Of a stretch of DNA of 64,000 nucleotides, positions 53,669-64,000 are shown piece by piece. Where the stretch lies: positions 186,001 to 250,000 of the forward strand of contig JAMLHI010000001.1 of assembly GCA_023957235.1 (NCBI GenBank). Reading direction: 5' to 3'. The notes beneath the pieces are model-generated. The model did no database searches, was not told where the DNA came from, and saw only the letters and a list, made by a program, of their open reading frames with translations. Numbering within the stretch: the stretch's first letter is position 1; every line of letters starts with the position of its first letter. Made by a program: the position numbers and the translations under genes. The DNA is from Chitinophagales bacterium. GTDB taxonomy: Bacteria > Bacteroidota > Bacteroidia > Chitinophagales > JADIYW01.

Positions 53669-54979
53669 TTACATATATTCAATCCTTTTATCACTTAAGG
53701 TTTTATGGATTTGATGAATATTTGAGCGGAAAATTTGATTTCCAATTTGACAAGACAGACATCTTTTTAAATCACAATATTCCTTTTTCAGATGAATGAT
53801 TGCCTGGCTATGTAATGCATTGCTATTGGGTAATCCCCAAAGGGTATAAGCCTTTGTGATATTATTCTGTTCTTCTGGAAGAGATTCGAGTATTTCAATT
53901 GCTTTTTCAATAAAGCTATTATCTCCAATATGTGTTCCATAAGAGATCATTAGTGGGACAGTAACATTGGCAATCAATCTATTTACAAATTCCTTAGAAA
54001 TTCCCTTGCTCCTATTTACAGATAATTTTTGCAATTGATAATGCTGCATCCAAAACGGTGCTAATTCAATTTCTGACAATGATTTTCTGAGTAGTGAAGT
54101 ATCTAACACCAATTCAAATATCGAGTTTTTCATTTTCAGCAATTGGGCAAGTTGGGCAAGTTTTAAACTGGGGAAACTTGCAGGCCTCCCAAGTTTCCAT
54201 TTCCACCATTGTGCTTTTAAAGGAATAATATTCCATTTATGGCGATACAAATCAAACAGATTGTTCAGCTTTTTAATATAATTATCTTCTAAAGATGATT
54301 GCCCCAAAAGCCCTGCACTCCCAAGGAATAAGGCTTCTATTCCCATTGGCTCATTGCGGATTTTTGAAAGCCAGGCAACCGAAAGCTGACCAGCTAAATG
54401 TTCGAAAGCATCGCTATTTGTTCCCATACCAAAATAACGACTGAGCCATATAAAGGCAACTTGTTCAAAATCAGACTTCCATTGAACTAGCAGCTCTTCT
54501 ATCTTTGCTACTTTGGTTTCCATACGTTCAATTGCCAATCTATGAAAATACAATTCAATCACACTTTCTTCCACTTCAGAAATCATATAGTGACATGGCA
54601 AAATTGAAGTAGATTCCATAAAATGAGAATATCTGTCAAATATAGATCTAGGAATCAGTCCCTTTAATTCAAGAGTAGGAACTGAGAAATCTTGAATAGG
54701 TTTATCGTGCTGATATACTACGTGTAAGATAACATTCTTGTAATTTTCGTCATTTGAATGTTGATGCTTTTCCCAATCGGAAGAGAGAACATGAATTTCA
54801 ACATGACCCACCCAAATAACATTCCCTATTGAAATTCTAGCAAAGAGAAAATCTGGCCCATCATTATAATTGGGCTTTCCATAATCAATTATTGAAATTG
54901 TTTGCCCTTCTATTGATATTAAATCCTTGTGGTTAAAACGATGATTCTGCCAAATAAAATGTAAAAACTGCTCTCTCAC
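53669..54979 (-). CDS. DUF2851-family protein
   Basis: A 436-residue protein matching the DUF2851 pattern of Bacteroidota: NDGPDFLFARISIGNVIWVGHVEIHVLSSDW near the start, NVILHVVYQHD, a long helical middle, and a C-terminal cluster KEYCDLKRCLSCQIGNQIF with conserved cysteines. The opening part has nuclease-like features (GHVEIH), but no activity is established. No signal peptide. It stands alone beside the decayed restriction islet; gap to the upstream TPR gene is 88 bases. Confidence 0.8.
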   Translation of the reverse strand: MREQFLHFIWQNHRFNHKDLISIEGQTISIIDYGKPNYNDGPDFLFARISIGNVIWVGHVEIHVLSSDWEKHQHSNDENYKNVILHVVYQHDKPIQDFSVPTLELKGLIPRSIFDRYSHFMESTSILPCHYMISEVEESVIELYFHRLAIERMETKVAKIEELLVQWKSDFEQVAFIWLSRYFGMGTNSDAFEHLAGQLSVAWLSKIRNEPMGIEALFLGSAGLLGQSSLEDNYIKKLNNLFDLYRHKWNIIPLKAQWWKWKLGRPASFPSLKLAQLAQLLKMKNSIFELVLDTSLLRKSLSEIELAPFWMQHYQLQKLSVNRSKGISKEFVNRLIANVTVPLMISYGTHIGDNSFIEKAIEILESLPEEQNNITKAYTLWGLPNSNALHSQAIIHLKKEYCDLKRCLSCQIGNQIFRSNIHQIHKTLSDKRIEYM

Positions 54980-55067
54980 GACTATATATTATATCCATAA
55001 GAGATACAATATTTAGATTTCCATAAAATATCAGTGATTATTTTAAGGCATAGAAAAAGAAATCTGA

Positions 55068-56825
55068 CTATTTATTCTTGTACTTCTCAATTTTCTCTAA
55101 AAGACCATCTTGTTGATCATTTAATTTGAGAGATTGTTCCCAATACTGAACTGCTTGATTTGTTTCGTCTAGCTTCAATAGGATATCGCCCATGTGATGT
55201 AACATCTCATAACTAGGTTGGTCTCCTGCAGAATTTAAAGATTTTTTCATCCAGTTTAAAGCCTCTTTATAATCCCCCTTTTGGTAAAAAATCCATGCAT
55301 AAGTATCTTGGTATGCTGCATTATCTTTTTCAAGAAGATTGGACTTTTTACTCATTTTTTCAGCTTTATCCAATTCGATATTTCTAATACTCAAATAGTA
55401 GGCATAATTATTCAAAGCCAATGCATTATTGGGATCTATTTCTAAGGCACTATCATAGGATTTATCTGCCAAATCGAAGTCTTTAAGTTCTCCAGACACA
55501 TCTGCTAATCCTATTAGCATCTGTAATCTAAGATTTTGATTGTCATTCTTTTTCTGAAGTCCTTCTTGATATGAAGATTGGGTTTGCTTATAATTTTTCA
55601 AATTAAAGAAAGAAATAGCTTTTAAATAATCAAAGACTGCATTGTCAGGAAATTTCTTAGATGCAAGAGACGCCTCTTGAGCAATCAGCTCGAAATTTCC
55701 CACTTCTATTAATATTGATAAATAATTGACAACATCTATTTCAGTAGCTGAAGTATCAGCCAAGCCCCTTTGAATAATTTGAGTAGCCTTATCTTCTTTT
55801 TTTACATTGTGATAAATATCAGCTACAAATAAGAGCACATCATGATCACTAGGATGAGAGACAGTCAACTCGTCTATGATTTTCTGAGTCAACTCCTCAT
55901 TCAGCATGACTTCACCAAAAATATTCTCTTGGATGATAGGCAATACTAAAGTCAGCTTATCTTTTACTTCAATATCTTTAGAGTGAATGATTTCTAATAA
56001 GACCTGCTCCAACTTGTCATCATCCTTTTCTTGGTGATAAATCTTCAATATAGAATAATAAGCCTGCACATTTCCTACATCCATTTTCAACACCCTTCTA
56101 TAGACTTCTATTGCCTTTTCTTTTTGCCCTTTTTCTTCGTAAGCATCTCCTAAATAGCCATAATATCTATATTCGTTAGAGTCTAAATGTAAAAGCTTAT
56201 TGGCTTCTTCTATATTCTTATCAAACATTTTCAAATCTGAGTATAGCAACATTTTCTCTAGTGCTAAATCTTCTCTTACACCGAATTTTTTTTCTAACAA
56301 ATCATATACAGCTAATGCTTCCTTTTTCTTATCATCTTCTATCAATAGCGAAGCATAGTCCATATAAAGAGATATATCATTGGGTTTTAACTGTACCAAT
56401 TTCTTATATGTTTCGACCGCTTTGCTAACCTCGCCCTTCTCATATTGTATTTGCCCCAAGTAAATATAGAACCATTCTTTGTTAGGATTTAAAGAGACTG
56501 CCTTCATACAAGCCGCCTCCGCCTTATCAAAAAGTGATAATTGATAATAAACTTGTGCCAATTGAAAATGGGCTTCATAATTACTCGGATCTTCTTTTAC
56601 AATTGCTGAGAACCTAAGCAATGCTTCGTTATAATTGCCAAGTAATTTGGATTGCATGGCATTGATAAACAATGCTTCTCGAGTCAGTGATTTTACTGTA
56701 TTTCCTGCTGGAATTGAGCTAGTGTTTTCCTTTTTATCTTTTGCCTTCTTTTTTGCAAAAGCATTGCCCTGAAGCATTAAAAGAGCCAGCAACAGAAATC
56801 CTATTAGATGATTATTGATTTTCAT
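55068..56825 (-). CDS. Exported TPR-repeat protein
   Basis: A 585-residue protein with a signal peptide (MKINNHLIGFLLLALLML ending AFAK) and about 12 tetratricopeptide repeats, e.g. NYEAHFQLAQVYYQLSLFDKAEAACMKAV, WFYIYLGQIQYEKGEVSKAVETYKK, and NALALNNYAYYLSI near residue 470. TPR arrays are protein-binding scaffolds; this one should lie in the periplasm. The start overlaps the nucleotidyltransferase stop by four bases (ATGA), so translation is coupled. Partner unknown. Confidence 0.87.
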   Translation of the reverse strand: MKINNHLIGFLLLALLMLQGNAFAKKKAKDKKENTSSIPAGNTVKSLTREALFINAMQSKLLGNYNEALLRFSAIVKEDPSNYEAHFQLAQVYYQLSLFDKAEAACMKAVSLNPNKEWFYIYLGQIQYEKGEVSKAVETYKKLVQLKPNDISLYMDYASLLIEDDKKKEALAVYDLLEKKFGVREDLALEKMLLYSDLKMFDKNIEEANKLLHLDSNEYRYYGYLGDAYEEKGQKEKAIEVYRRVLKMDVGNVQAYYSILKIYHQEKDDDKLEQVLLEIIHSKDIEVKDKLTLVLPIIQENIFGEVMLNEELTQKIIDELTVSHPSDHDVLLFVADIYHNVKKEDKATQIIQRGLADTSATEIDVVNYLSILIEVGNFELIAQEASLASKKFPDNAVFDYLKAISFFNLKNYKQTQSSYQEGLQKKNDNQNLRLQMLIGLADVSGELKDFDLADKSYDSALEIDPNNALALNNYAYYLSIRNIELDKAEKMSKKSNLLEKDNAAYQDTYAWIFYQKGDYKEALNWMKKSLNSAGDQPSYEMLHHMGDILLKLDETNQAVQYWEQSLKLNDQQDGLLEKIEKYKNK

Positions 56826-57826
56826 TCTTGAATTTTAGTGTAATCGCCAATGCTCAAATCTTTTACCCTGCCAATATATTCCACAGAATTACCAATCATC
56901 GAGTTTGTTACAATTACACCTTGAATATGATTGTTTTTTTGAATAATTGTATTTGAAATAACACTATTTAATATTGTACTATCATCTCCTATAGACACAT
57001 AAGGGCCAATTACAACATTTTTCAACAATACATTCTCACCGATAAAGCATGGAGGGATGATTGTTGCGTTTTCAATTTTTACAGATTCTGCTTGCTGACC
57101 TTGAGGCAATTTTATGTCCAACATTCTTTGGTTAGTATTGACTGTAGCATCCTTATTTCCACAGTCCAGCCATTCATCCACTTCTCCTGGTCGGTATTGA
57201 GTTCCTTCCTTCCTCAAGGTCTCCATGACATCAGTCAATTGAAATTCTCCTTTGTATTTTATGTCATTACGAATTAGATCTTTTATAGCAGCATTTAATC
57301 TGTCTCCATCTCTGAAATAATAGATTCCAATTATTGCTAAATCCGATACAAAAACATTTGGCTTTTCGACAAAATCAGTAATTATTCCATCATTAGATAA
57401 TTTGACAACTCCAAATGCTGAAGGGTCATCAACTTTCTGAACAAAAATCACTCCTTCATCTTGAGTGTTAATCTTAAAATTTGTCTTAAATAATGTATCA
57501 GCAAAAGCAACAATTGTTGGGCCTGTCAATATTTCACTTGCACAATCGATAGCGTGTGCGGTTCCCAGTGCTTCTTTCTGATAAAAAATTTGACCTTTAG
57601 CTCCTAATCGTTCTGCAATAGCAATCAAGTTTTGCTCTACTTCTGCACCAAAATCTCCTATAACAAATCCAATAGTATCAATTTTTTCAGGACTTAAAGC
57701 TATCAAATCTTCAACAAGCCATTCTACAATTGGCTTACCTGCGACAGGAACTAATGGTTTAGGAGTGGTAAGTGTATGTGGTCTAAGGCGAGATCCTCTT
57801 CCCGCCATTGGAATGATAATATTCAT
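56822..57826 (-). CDS. Sugar-1-phosphate nucleotidyltransferase
   Basis: A 334-residue protein. The N-terminal catalytic domain has the pyrophosphorylase motif GRGSRLRPHTLTTPKPLVPVAGKPI, then the metal-binding Asp in VAFADTLF and FVEKPN. A left-handed beta helix follows from about residue 245 (NATIIPPCFIGENV, VIGPYVSIGDDS). It makes NDP-sugars from NTP and sugar-1-phosphate for surface glycans or central metabolism; specificity is not evident. It lies 47 bases downstream of dut and is coupled to the TPR gene. Confidence 0.88.
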   Translation of the reverse strand: MNIIIPMAGRGSRLRPHTLTTPKPLVPVAGKPIVEWLVEDLIALSPEKIDTIGFVIGDFGAEVEQNLIAIAERLGAKGQIFYQKEALGTAHAIDCASEILTGPTIVAFADTLFKTNFKINTQDEGVIFVQKVDDPSAFGVVKLSNDGIITDFVEKPNVFVSDLAIIGIYYFRDGDRLNAAIKDLIRNDIKYKGEFQLTDVMETLRKEGTQYRPGEVDEWLDCGNKDATVNTNQRMLDIKLPQGQQAESVKIENATIIPPCFIGENVLLKNVVIGPYVSIGDDSTILNSVISNTIIQKNNHIQGVIVTNSMIGNSVEYIGRVKDLSIGDYTKIQE

Positions 57827-57873
57827 TTAAAAAAAATCATTTTTGATAATAATAATCTATTGGGCTATTCAAA

Positions 57874-58317
57874 TTAATTTTTGCCCGTATGTCCAAACCC
57901 TCCGACACCCCTATCAGAAGGTGTCAATTCTTCAACTTCCTCAAAAACAGCTTTCTCATATTTGGCAATGACCATTTGAGCTATTCTTTCTCCAGTATTT
58001 ACAATATAACTTTCATTAGAAAGGTTGACTAATATGACTTTTATTTCTCCCCTATAATCTGAGTCTATAGTACCAGGTGAATTTAATACACTGATTCCTT
58101 TCTTAGCAGCGAGTCCACTTCTTGGTCTTATCTGAGCTTCGTATCCACTTGGCAACTCAATAAAAATTCCAGTAGCGATCAATGTCCTTTGTAAAGGTTT
58201 GAGCAAAACTGGCTCAGATAATGACGCCCTCAAATCCATGCCTGCTGCTCCTAATGTTTCATATCCTGGCAAAGGATAGCCAGAAAGATTTACTATCTTA
58301 ATTTTCACATTAGACAT
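57874..58317 (-). CDS. dut: Deoxyuridine 5'-triphosphate nucleotidohydrolase
   Basis: From the ATG at 58317 (147 residues) the enzyme begins [20 protein letters not shown]; the upstream ATG at 58353 would add 12 residues and overlap the flippase gene further. All five trimeric dUTPase motifs are visible: [44 protein letters not shown] and [11 protein letters not shown]. It hydrolyses dUTP to dUMP and PPi, keeping uracil out of DNA and supplying dUMP. Its start overlaps the flippase gene end by eight bases. Confidence 0.93.
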   Translation of the reverse strand: MSNVKIKIVNLSGYPLPGYETLGAAGMDLRASLSEPVLLKPLQRTLIATGIFIELPSGYEAQIRPRSGLAAKKGISVLNSPGTIDSDYRGEIKVILVNLSNESYIVNTGERIAQMVIAKYEKAVFEEVEELTPSDRGVGGFGHTGKN

Positions 58318-59812
58318 ATTTATTTTTTTTTCTTCGTTCACTAATATAAGCAACTGAAATATAAATCAATAATATCAATACAGATAATGATGTCAACCAT
58401 CCTAAATGTAGTGCAAATGTACCATTTATCCATTCAAAACCTTTCCAAAGTAAAAAAGTAAATGCTATAAAAAAAGCTCCTCCTTTCAAATTATAGGGGA
58501 TAGGATAATATTTGAGCTCAGCTATATATCCAACAATGACCATTGATAAATAACACAATAGAGTTGATACCGCTGCACCTGTATAACCAAATCTTGGAAT
58601 CATTATCCAATTGAGTAAAAAAGTCATACCTGCACCAAAAATAGCTATCATGGCTCCAATATGAGTTTTGTCAGTCACTTTGTACCACGTAGATAAATTA
58701 AAATAAATTCCGAGAAGCAAATTAGCGGCTAATAGTATAGGCACTACATTTTGCCCTTCAAAATATTCTATATATTTAGTATCAAATGAAATAAGAATCT
58801 GCTGAATAAAGGGAATCATCACCATCACTCCTAAGAAGATAAAACACCCTGCAATAATAAAATAATGCATGCTTTTGGAATACACATATTTTGCATTTGC
58901 ATTTTCTGAATTTGCAAAAAAGAAGGGTTCGGCAGCATATCTGTAGGCTTGTAAAAATAAAGTTATCAGCATAGCAAACTTATAATTAAATCCAAATACA
59001 CCCAATATCTCTTTATTTGTATAGGCATCGTACGGTAGTAAATACTCCATCATCACCCGACTGAGCATTTCATTGATCATTCCAGCAAATCCTACTAACA
59101 TGATAGGCAAAGCATAAGGAAGCATCTTCTTGTACAAGGACATATCTATCCCAGATTTAAGCTGTTTCAATTCACCAAACAATAATAAGAAAGTAATAAT
59201 ACTAGCTATTAAATTGGCAATAAACACATATCCGACTCCATAATCCGGATTGTAATATTTTGTCCATAACTGCCCTGAAATCACTCCTTGATCATACCAC
59301 TTAGGTAACCAAAACAACAGTAATAATATAAAACCGATAAATACTATAATGTTGACTACTCTATATACAGCAAATTTAATGGCTTTATTATTGGCTCTAA
59401 GGCTAGCAAAAGGGAGGGCAGCAAAAGTATCAAAGGCCATAATCCATGCAAAAAATAATACAAATTCAGGATTGCCCGCTACTCTGACCATTTCCGCAAT
59501 ACGTATCTGAAAAACATAGCTCAATAAAAGAAAAACAAAAGAAAATATCACCATAGACAAGAATCCCGTTGCAAAGGCTTTAGGCTGCTTTCCTCCTTTG
59601 GTGTTAAAACGAAAATAGGAGGTTTCCATTCCATGAGTCAAGACCACTTGTAAAAAACCAGCATAGGCATAAAACTTTGTATAGTCGCCATATTCGGCAG
59701 TGGTAACAGCTTTGACGATAATAAAAGAAAAAATATAATTTATTAGTCTTGCCAAAATGCTACTTAAACCATAAGCTGCAGTATCTGATGCGAGTTTCTT
59801 TAATAAGCTCAC
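58310..59812 (-). CDS. Oligosaccharide flippase (second Wzx-like copy)
   Basis: A 500-residue membrane protein with about 12-14 helices of the MOP superfamily: [20 protein letters not shown] at the start, [23 protein letters not shown], and [23 protein letters not shown] near residue 430. It flips lipid-linked glycan units across the inner membrane. It is about 45 residues longer than the copy at 28305 and not closely similar to it. It begins the operon dut - nucleotidyltransferase - TPR gene, to which it is coupled by an eight-base overlap with dut. Confidence 0.87.
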   Translation of the reverse strand: MSLLKKLASDTAAYGLSSILARLINYIFSFIIVKAVTTAEYGDYTKFYAYAGFLQVVLTHGMETSYFRFNTKGGKQPKAFATGFLSMVIFSFVFLLLSYVFQIRIAEMVRVAGNPEFVLFFAWIMAFDTFAALPFASLRANNKAIKFAVYRVVNIIVFIGFILLLLFWLPKWYDQGVISGQLWTKYYNPDYGVGYVFIANLIASIITFLLLFGELKQLKSGIDMSLYKKMLPYALPIMLVGFAGMINEMLSRVMMEYLLPYDAYTNKEILGVFGFNYKFAMLITLFLQAYRYAAEPFFFANSENANAKYVYSKSMHYFIIAGCFIFLGVMVMIPFIQQILISFDTKYIEYFEGQNVVPILLAANLLLGIYFNLSTWYKVTDKTHIGAMIAIFGAGMTFLLNWIMIPRFGYTGAAVSTLLCYLSMVIVGYIAELKYYPIPYNLKGGAFFIAFTFLLWKGFEWINGTFALHLGWLTSLSVLILLIYISVAYISERRKKNKYV

Positions 59813-60056
59813 TGTGTTTCTTTATTGGAATGCAATATTACAAAATATCTATTGTACAATATATCAGCAATGAATAAGTATAAAAATGAGATTCCTTAAA
59901 AAATCTTCTACAGGCAATCCTTTTATCTCAATTGACTTACCTATTTATTTTTTATTTTTTTGCTTATTATTTGTTTATCTCGCTTCTATCATTTCAAAAT
60001 GAGATTTAAAAGTATATTTTTAAGCTTAATAATTTTATAGATAAATATTGACCTAT

Positions 60057-60650
60057 ATGATAGCATATTTAAAAGGAATAATTACTTACAAATCACCAAC
60101 AAAAATATATGTTGAATGTGCAGGGGTAGGTTACTCTGTCAATATCTCTTTACAGACCTATGCAAAGATTGAGGAACTAAAGGATGCCAAGGTTTATGTC
60201 TATACACATATCAGCGAACAAGCTCACACCTTATATGGATTTATGGATGAGATGGAAAGAGATGTATTTCTACTGTTGATTTCTGTAAATGGAGTAGGCC
60301 CCAATACTGCCCGACTTATTTTATCTTCTTTGAGTCCAAATGAATTGAAGAAAGCAATAATTTATCAGGAAGTCAGTTTAATACAAAAAATAAAAGGTAT
60401 CGGCCCGAAAACTGCTCAGAGAATGGTATTAGAATTAAAAGATAAAATGGAGAAAATTCAAACAGATGAATATTCAATAGAAATGGTAACAAAGCCAAAG
60501 TCATTGGAAACAGATGAAGCTATTACTGCACTGGTTATGCTTGGATTCCCTAAAAATCATTCTGAAAAAGTGGTTCAAAAAGTCAGCAAAGAGCATCCAT
60601 CTGCTACAAGTGTAGAAGAACTGATTAAATTGAGTCTAAAAAATTTATAA
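60057..60650 (+). CDS. ruvA: Holliday junction branch migration protein RuvA
   Basis: From the ATG at 60057 (197 residues; the TTG at 60048 adds three) the protein begins MIAYLKGIITYKSPTKIYVE, the RuvA opening. Domain I is an OB fold; domain II has two helix-hairpin-helix motifs (LLISVNGVGPNTARLIL and KIKGIGPKTAQRMVLEL, about 73-125); domain III (about 150-197, DEAITALVMLGFPKNHSEKVV) binds RuvB. It holds four-way junctions open for branch migration. It is transcribed divergently from the flippase operon, and sprA follows 17 bases downstream. Confidence 0.94.
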   Translation: MIAYLKGIITYKSPTKIYVECAGVGYSVNISLQTYAKIEELKDAKVYVYTHISEQAHTLYGFMDEMERDVFLLLISVNGVGPNTARLILSSLSPNELKKAIIYQEVSLIQKIKGIGPKTAQRMVLELKDKMEKIQTDEYSIEMVTKPKSLETDEAITALVMLGFPKNHSEKVVQKVSKEHPSATSVEELIKLSLKNL

Positions 60651-60667
60651 TTTAGCACCCTACTTCT

Positions 60668-63600
60668 GTGTTAAGGCTCAAATACATTATTATTTTCCTG
60701 CTTTTGTCTAAAGCTTCTCTGACTTTCATTCAAGCTCAGGTAGCATTCCCATTAGCATTAGTAATGGCAAGTGCCACAGCTATTGAGTCAGATACCTCTT
60801 CTAAAGATACCATAGACATATCACTTAGATATCCCATCTCTGATAGAAGGTCAAATTTTTTCACCGAAAGCACCTCTTCTTCTATTGATTTTAAAGACCC
60901 TAAAGCTATTCAGAAAAAAATCGAATATGACCCCAAAACCAACCAATATATTATTTATGAGAAGATTGGGAATAATTATTTTAGGACTCCGCAAACAATG
61001 ACCTTTGATGAATATGTCAATTTTAAAAACAAACAACTAGAGCAACAATATTTTGAAATGAGATCTAAGGCAAGAGATCTTGCTGAAAGAAAATCTCCCT
61101 CTCCTCCTCTCTATGATGGCCCAGAATTATACGACAAGGGATTTGGTCAAAAGCCTAAAATAGAAATCAAACCTCAAGGAAATGTTGAAGTTACATTAGG
61201 TGCTATATCTCAAAAGATTGACAATCCTGTACTTCCTCTCCCACAAAGGAAACAAACTAACTTTGATTTCGATATGAATATCAATATGAGCTTGACTGGT
61301 CAGATTGGTGATTATATGAAATTGAATACAAATTTTAACACCAAAGCCACTTTTAATTTTGAAAACCAAGTCAAACTCGGATATAAAGGAAAAGAAGATA
61401 ATATTATTCAGGAAGTCAGTGCTGGGAATGTCTCTCTCCCTTTGAGAAGTAGCTTGATACGAGGCAATCAGAGTTTATTTGGCATCAAGACTCAGTTGAA
61501 GTTTGGACGATTATTAGTAACAAATATACTCTCACAACAAAAATCAAAATCTGAGTCTATCAGAATTGAAGGAGGATCTCAAACCAAAAATTTTGAAATC
61601 AAAGCCGATGAATATGAAGAAAATAAGCATTTCTTTTTTGCACATAGTTTCAGAGAAAATTATGAACCTTCTTTATCTCGTCTTCCAGTAGTCACCTCTA
61701 TCGCCAACATCAATAGAATTGAAGTTTGGGTCACGAATACCAATAGGCAGACTATTGATGTCAGAGAAGTCGTTGCCCTAGCTGACCTTGGTGAGAAACA
61801 CCGTCTTAACAAACCAGAATATTTCAACCCTACCGGACCTGAAAACGCTTCTAATAATTCCAACACTCTATATAAAACTCTGACAGCTACTGGCAATAAT
61901 ATCCTATTAAGAAACCCAGCAACTGCAATCACTCTTTTAGAAAATCAATTACATCTCAGAGCTGTAGAAGACTATGAACGGACAAGTGCTAGAAAACTTG
62001 CTACTTCTGAATACACCTTCAATCCCCTTTTGGGATATATTTCTCTTAATCAATCTCTTAAACCCAATGAAGTTTTGGGGGTCGCAATAGAATATACTAT
62101 CAATGGAGAGGTTTTCAAAGTAGGAGAATTTGCCGATGGAGTCACTCCTAATACAGACACTTCTAATGTCAGAGACAAAGTTTTGATTTTAAAAATGTTA
62201 AAAGCTACGTCTATTCGTACAAACCTTCCTATATGGGACTTAATGATGAAAAATATTTATCCACTTAATGCTTATCAGATTAGTCCTGAAAACTTTATGC
62301 TCGATGTTTATTATAGAGACCCAGGAGGAGGGATGAAAAGATATCTACCAGATGGCGGAGACATTTCAGGTCAACAACTCATTAAAGTATTGGAATTGGA
62401 TAATACCAACACGCAACTTGACCCTCAACCCGATGGCAGATTTGATTTTATAGAAAATATTACCATAAATTCTAGGACGGGGAAGGTTATCTTTCCTGTT
62501 TTAGAGCCATTTGGTGATTATTTAAGAAAGAAAATCAATAATGACAAAGTAGCCCAAAAATATGTTTACGATATCTTATATGATTCTACTAAATTCAAAG
62601 CACAACAATTTCCTGAATATAATAGATTTGTCCTTAAGGGAAGCTACAAATCCAGCAATTCTAGTGAAATAAAACTAGGAGGATTTAACCTGCCTCCCGG
62701 GTCTGTCATTGTTACTTCTGGAGGATACACTCTTCGAGAAAATATTGATTACGAAATCAATTACAGCCTAGGGACAGTTAGAATCATTAATGATGGTGTG
62801 ATGAACTCTGGTGTCCCTATAGATATCAAATTTGAAAACAATATCCTCTTTGGGGTTGTCAATAGGTCTTTAGTAGGAACTAGATTAGATTATGAAATCA
62901 ATAAAAACTTCACATTAGGAGCCACCCACATGAGACTTTCTGAGAAGCCTTTTACTCAAAAAGTAAATATGGGAGACGATCCTATCAAAAATAATATTAT
63001 AGGTTTTGATTTAAACTATTTCACTGAATCTAAAGGTCTAACTCGATTTATCAATAAAATTACCGCTCAAGACATTCAGTCTCCTTCTAAAATATCTATA
63101 AGTGGTGAGTTTGCAAAATTCATTCCTGGAAGTGCAAAAGGAATCAATCTAGGGAAAGAACCTACTATCTACATTGATGATTTTGAAGGGACTAGTGTGA
63201 ATTACGATTTAAAATTTCCTTTTAATGCATGGCAATTATCAAGTGCTCCAAAGGGTATGACTAATACTTATGGCGCAGAATTATATCCTGAAGCAGCATT
63301 GAATAATGATTTAAAATATGGATACAATCGCGCTAAGCTCTCTTGGTATCAAATAGATAATGTATTTTATAACTCTCGTAACAACCCATTAAGCAATAAT
63401 AAACAAGAACAAGAAGGCGTATATACTAGACTGTATTATGAAAAACAGGTTTTCCCCAACCGACAAAATGAAAATCTTCAAAATGCTCCCTTATATACTT
63501 TTGACCTTACTTTTAATCCGAAAGAAAGAGGTCCATACAATTTTGAAACAACAGGCGAACCTGGTATCTCTGCAGGCCTAGATTTTTCTGGCAGATTGAA

Positions 63601-64000
63601 AGAACCTCGTTCAAGATGGGGTGGGATTATGCGGACTATTGAAACGGCCAATGATTTTGAGGCTGCGAATATCGAATTTATCCAATTTTGGTTTTTAGAC
63701 CCTTTCTTAAAAAATCAAAATGCCCAGTCTGGAAGTCTTTATATTCATCTAGGAACAATTTCTGAGGACATTCTCAAAGATTCTAGAAAACAATATGAAA
63801 ATGGGCTTCCTCGACCAGGGGTAGATACAAAACTAGACACTTCCGTTTGGGGCGTAACTCCTAGAATTTCCAATGCTATTACTAATGCTTTTGATGCCAA
63901 TCCTGAGGTCATTAAAAACCAAGATGTCGGAATGGACGGATTAAACGATGATGCAGAAAGGTCCTTTTATCAAACTTATTTGAATCAACTTAGAGGAATT
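60668..64000 (+). CDS. sprA: T9SS outer-membrane translocon / gliding protein SprA, N-terminal part
   Basis: The open frame runs from GTG at 60668 to the right edge with 1111 codons visible; full SprA is commonly over 2000 residues. A signal peptide (FLLLSKASLTFI ending AQ) is followed by the N-terminal segment of the SprA family: GNVEVTLGAISQKIDNP, QSLFGIKTQLKFGRLLVTN, IEVWVTNTNRQTIDVREVVA, YIDDFEGTSVNYDLK and NQDVGMDGLNDDAE. SprA forms the very large barrel through which T9SS cargo crosses the outer membrane. GTG is the only start that keeps the signal peptide, since the frame upstream is closed at 60653-60655. It probably shares an operon with ruvA. Confidence 0.92.
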   Translation, partial: MLRLKYIIIFLLLSKASLTFIQAQVAFPLALVMASATAIESDTSSKDTIDISLRYPISDRRSNFFTESTSSSIDFKDPKAIQKKIEYDPKTNQYIIYEKIGNNYFRTPQTMTFDEYVNFKNKQLEQQYFEMRSKARDLAERKSPSPPLYDGPELYDKGFGQKPKIEIKPQGNVEVTLGAISQKIDNPVLPLPQRKQTNFDFDMNINMSLTGQIGDYMKLNTNFNTKATFNFENQVKLGYKGKEDNIIQEVSAGNVSLPLRSSLIRGNQSLFGIKTQLKFGRLLVTNILSQQKSKSESIRIEGGSQTKNFEIKADEYEENKHFFFAHSFRENYEPSLSRLPVVTSIANINRIEVWVTNTNRQTIDVREVVALADLGEKHRLNKPEYFNPTGPENASNNSNTLYKTLTATGNNILLRNPATAITLLENQLHLRAVEDYERTSARKLATSEYTFNPLLGYISLNQSLKPNEVLGVAIEYTINGEVFKVGEFADGVTPNTDTSNVRDKVLILKMLKATSIRTNLPIWDLMMKNIYPLNAYQISPENFMLDVYYRDPGGGMKRYLPDGGDISGQQLIKVLELDNTNTQLDPQPDGRFDFIENITINSRTGKVIFPVLEPFGDYLRKKINNDKVAQKYVYDILYDSTKFKAQQFPEYNRFVLKGSYKSSNSSEIKLGGFNLPPGSVIVTSGGYTLRENIDYEINYSLGTVRIINDGVMNSGVPIDIKFENNILFGVVNRSLVGTRLDYEINKNFTLGATHMRLSEKPFTQKVNMGDDPIKNNIIGFDLNYFTESKGLTRFINKITAQDIQSPSKISISGEFAKFIPGSAKGINLGKEPTIYIDDFEGTSVNYDLKFPFNAWQLSSAPKGMTNTYGAELYPEAALNNDLKYGYNRAKLSWYQIDNVFYNSRNNPLSNNKQEQEGVYTRLYYEKQVFPNRQNENLQNAPLYTFDLTFNPKERGPYNFETTGEPGISAGLDFSGRLKEPRSRWGGIMRTIETANDFEAANIEFIQFWFLDPFLKNQNAQSGSLYIHLGTISEDILKDSRKQYENGLPRPGVDTKLDTSVWGVTPRISNAITNAFDANPEVIKNQDVGMDGLNDDAERSFYQTYLNQLRGI

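Overview
The window is AT-rich chromosomal DNA from a member of the Bacteroidota. Several independent signs support this: the start of sprA (outer-membrane translocon of the type IX secretion system, T9SS), a cargo protein with a T9SS type B sorting domain and the remnant of a type A one, paired M16 peptidases, DUF2723/GT117, DUF5723, DUF2851 and Porin_10-like proteins, and -7 promoter boxes of the Bacteroidota form TAnnTTTG. I cannot place it below phylum level. No prophage, transposase, integrase, rRNA or CRISPR array was seen; there is one tRNA.

Layout. 1-3.6 kb: a methyltransferase N-terminus and a DUF2723 membrane protein, then tRNA-Gln(TTG) with its own promoter and terminator. 3.7-7.4 kb: an accessory islet bounded by inverted hairpin-repeat clusters. 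It holds a decayed T9SS cargo gene and a large exported protein with 24 repeats of 17 residues and a self-processing S74 (endosialidase-chaperone) C-terminus. 7.4-15.3 kb: MgtC-like protein, a lone type I polyketide synthase (KS-AT-KR-ACP-ACP), metF, a DMT exporter and a tiny lipoprotein. 15.4-17.9 kb: a MurG-like glycosyltransferase and two membrane proteins. 17.9-30.3 kb: a run of eleven minus-strand genes with gaps of at most about 55 bases. They are a TrpF-like protein, flippase, glycosyltransferase, acyltransferase, oxidoreductase, glycerate kinase, an M16 peptidase pair, a T9SS type B cargo, an outer-membrane barrel and a lipoprotein. 30.6-33.2 kb: DUF5723 protein and a 1-kb cluster of interspersed hairpin repeats. 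33.2-49.6 kb: mainly housekeeping genes (ppa, rnhB, polA, two ArsR-type regulators, tsaB, a C-terminal processing protease, rlmN, gatA, tatA) with a few unknowns. 49.7-53.6 kb: a porin and a decayed type II restriction-modification islet (methyltransferase with its middle deleted, HNH nuclease with a doubtful active site, one unknown ORF, one frameshifted remnant). 53.7-64 kb: DUF2851, TPR protein, sugar nucleotidyltransferase, dut, second flippase, ruvA, and the first 1111 codons of sprA.

The recurring theme is the cell surface: T9SS export and its cargo, glycan assembly (two flippases, two acyltransferases, glycosyltransferases, GT117), outer-membrane barrels and lipoproteins, interleaved with core replication, translation and tRNA-modification genes. 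The least explained items are the orphan PKS with duplicated ACPs, the hairpin-repeat family whose arms co-vary, the beta-repeat anchored protein at 45.6 kb, and two tiny lipoproteins sharing a KK-x-GCP motif just after the lipid cysteine.
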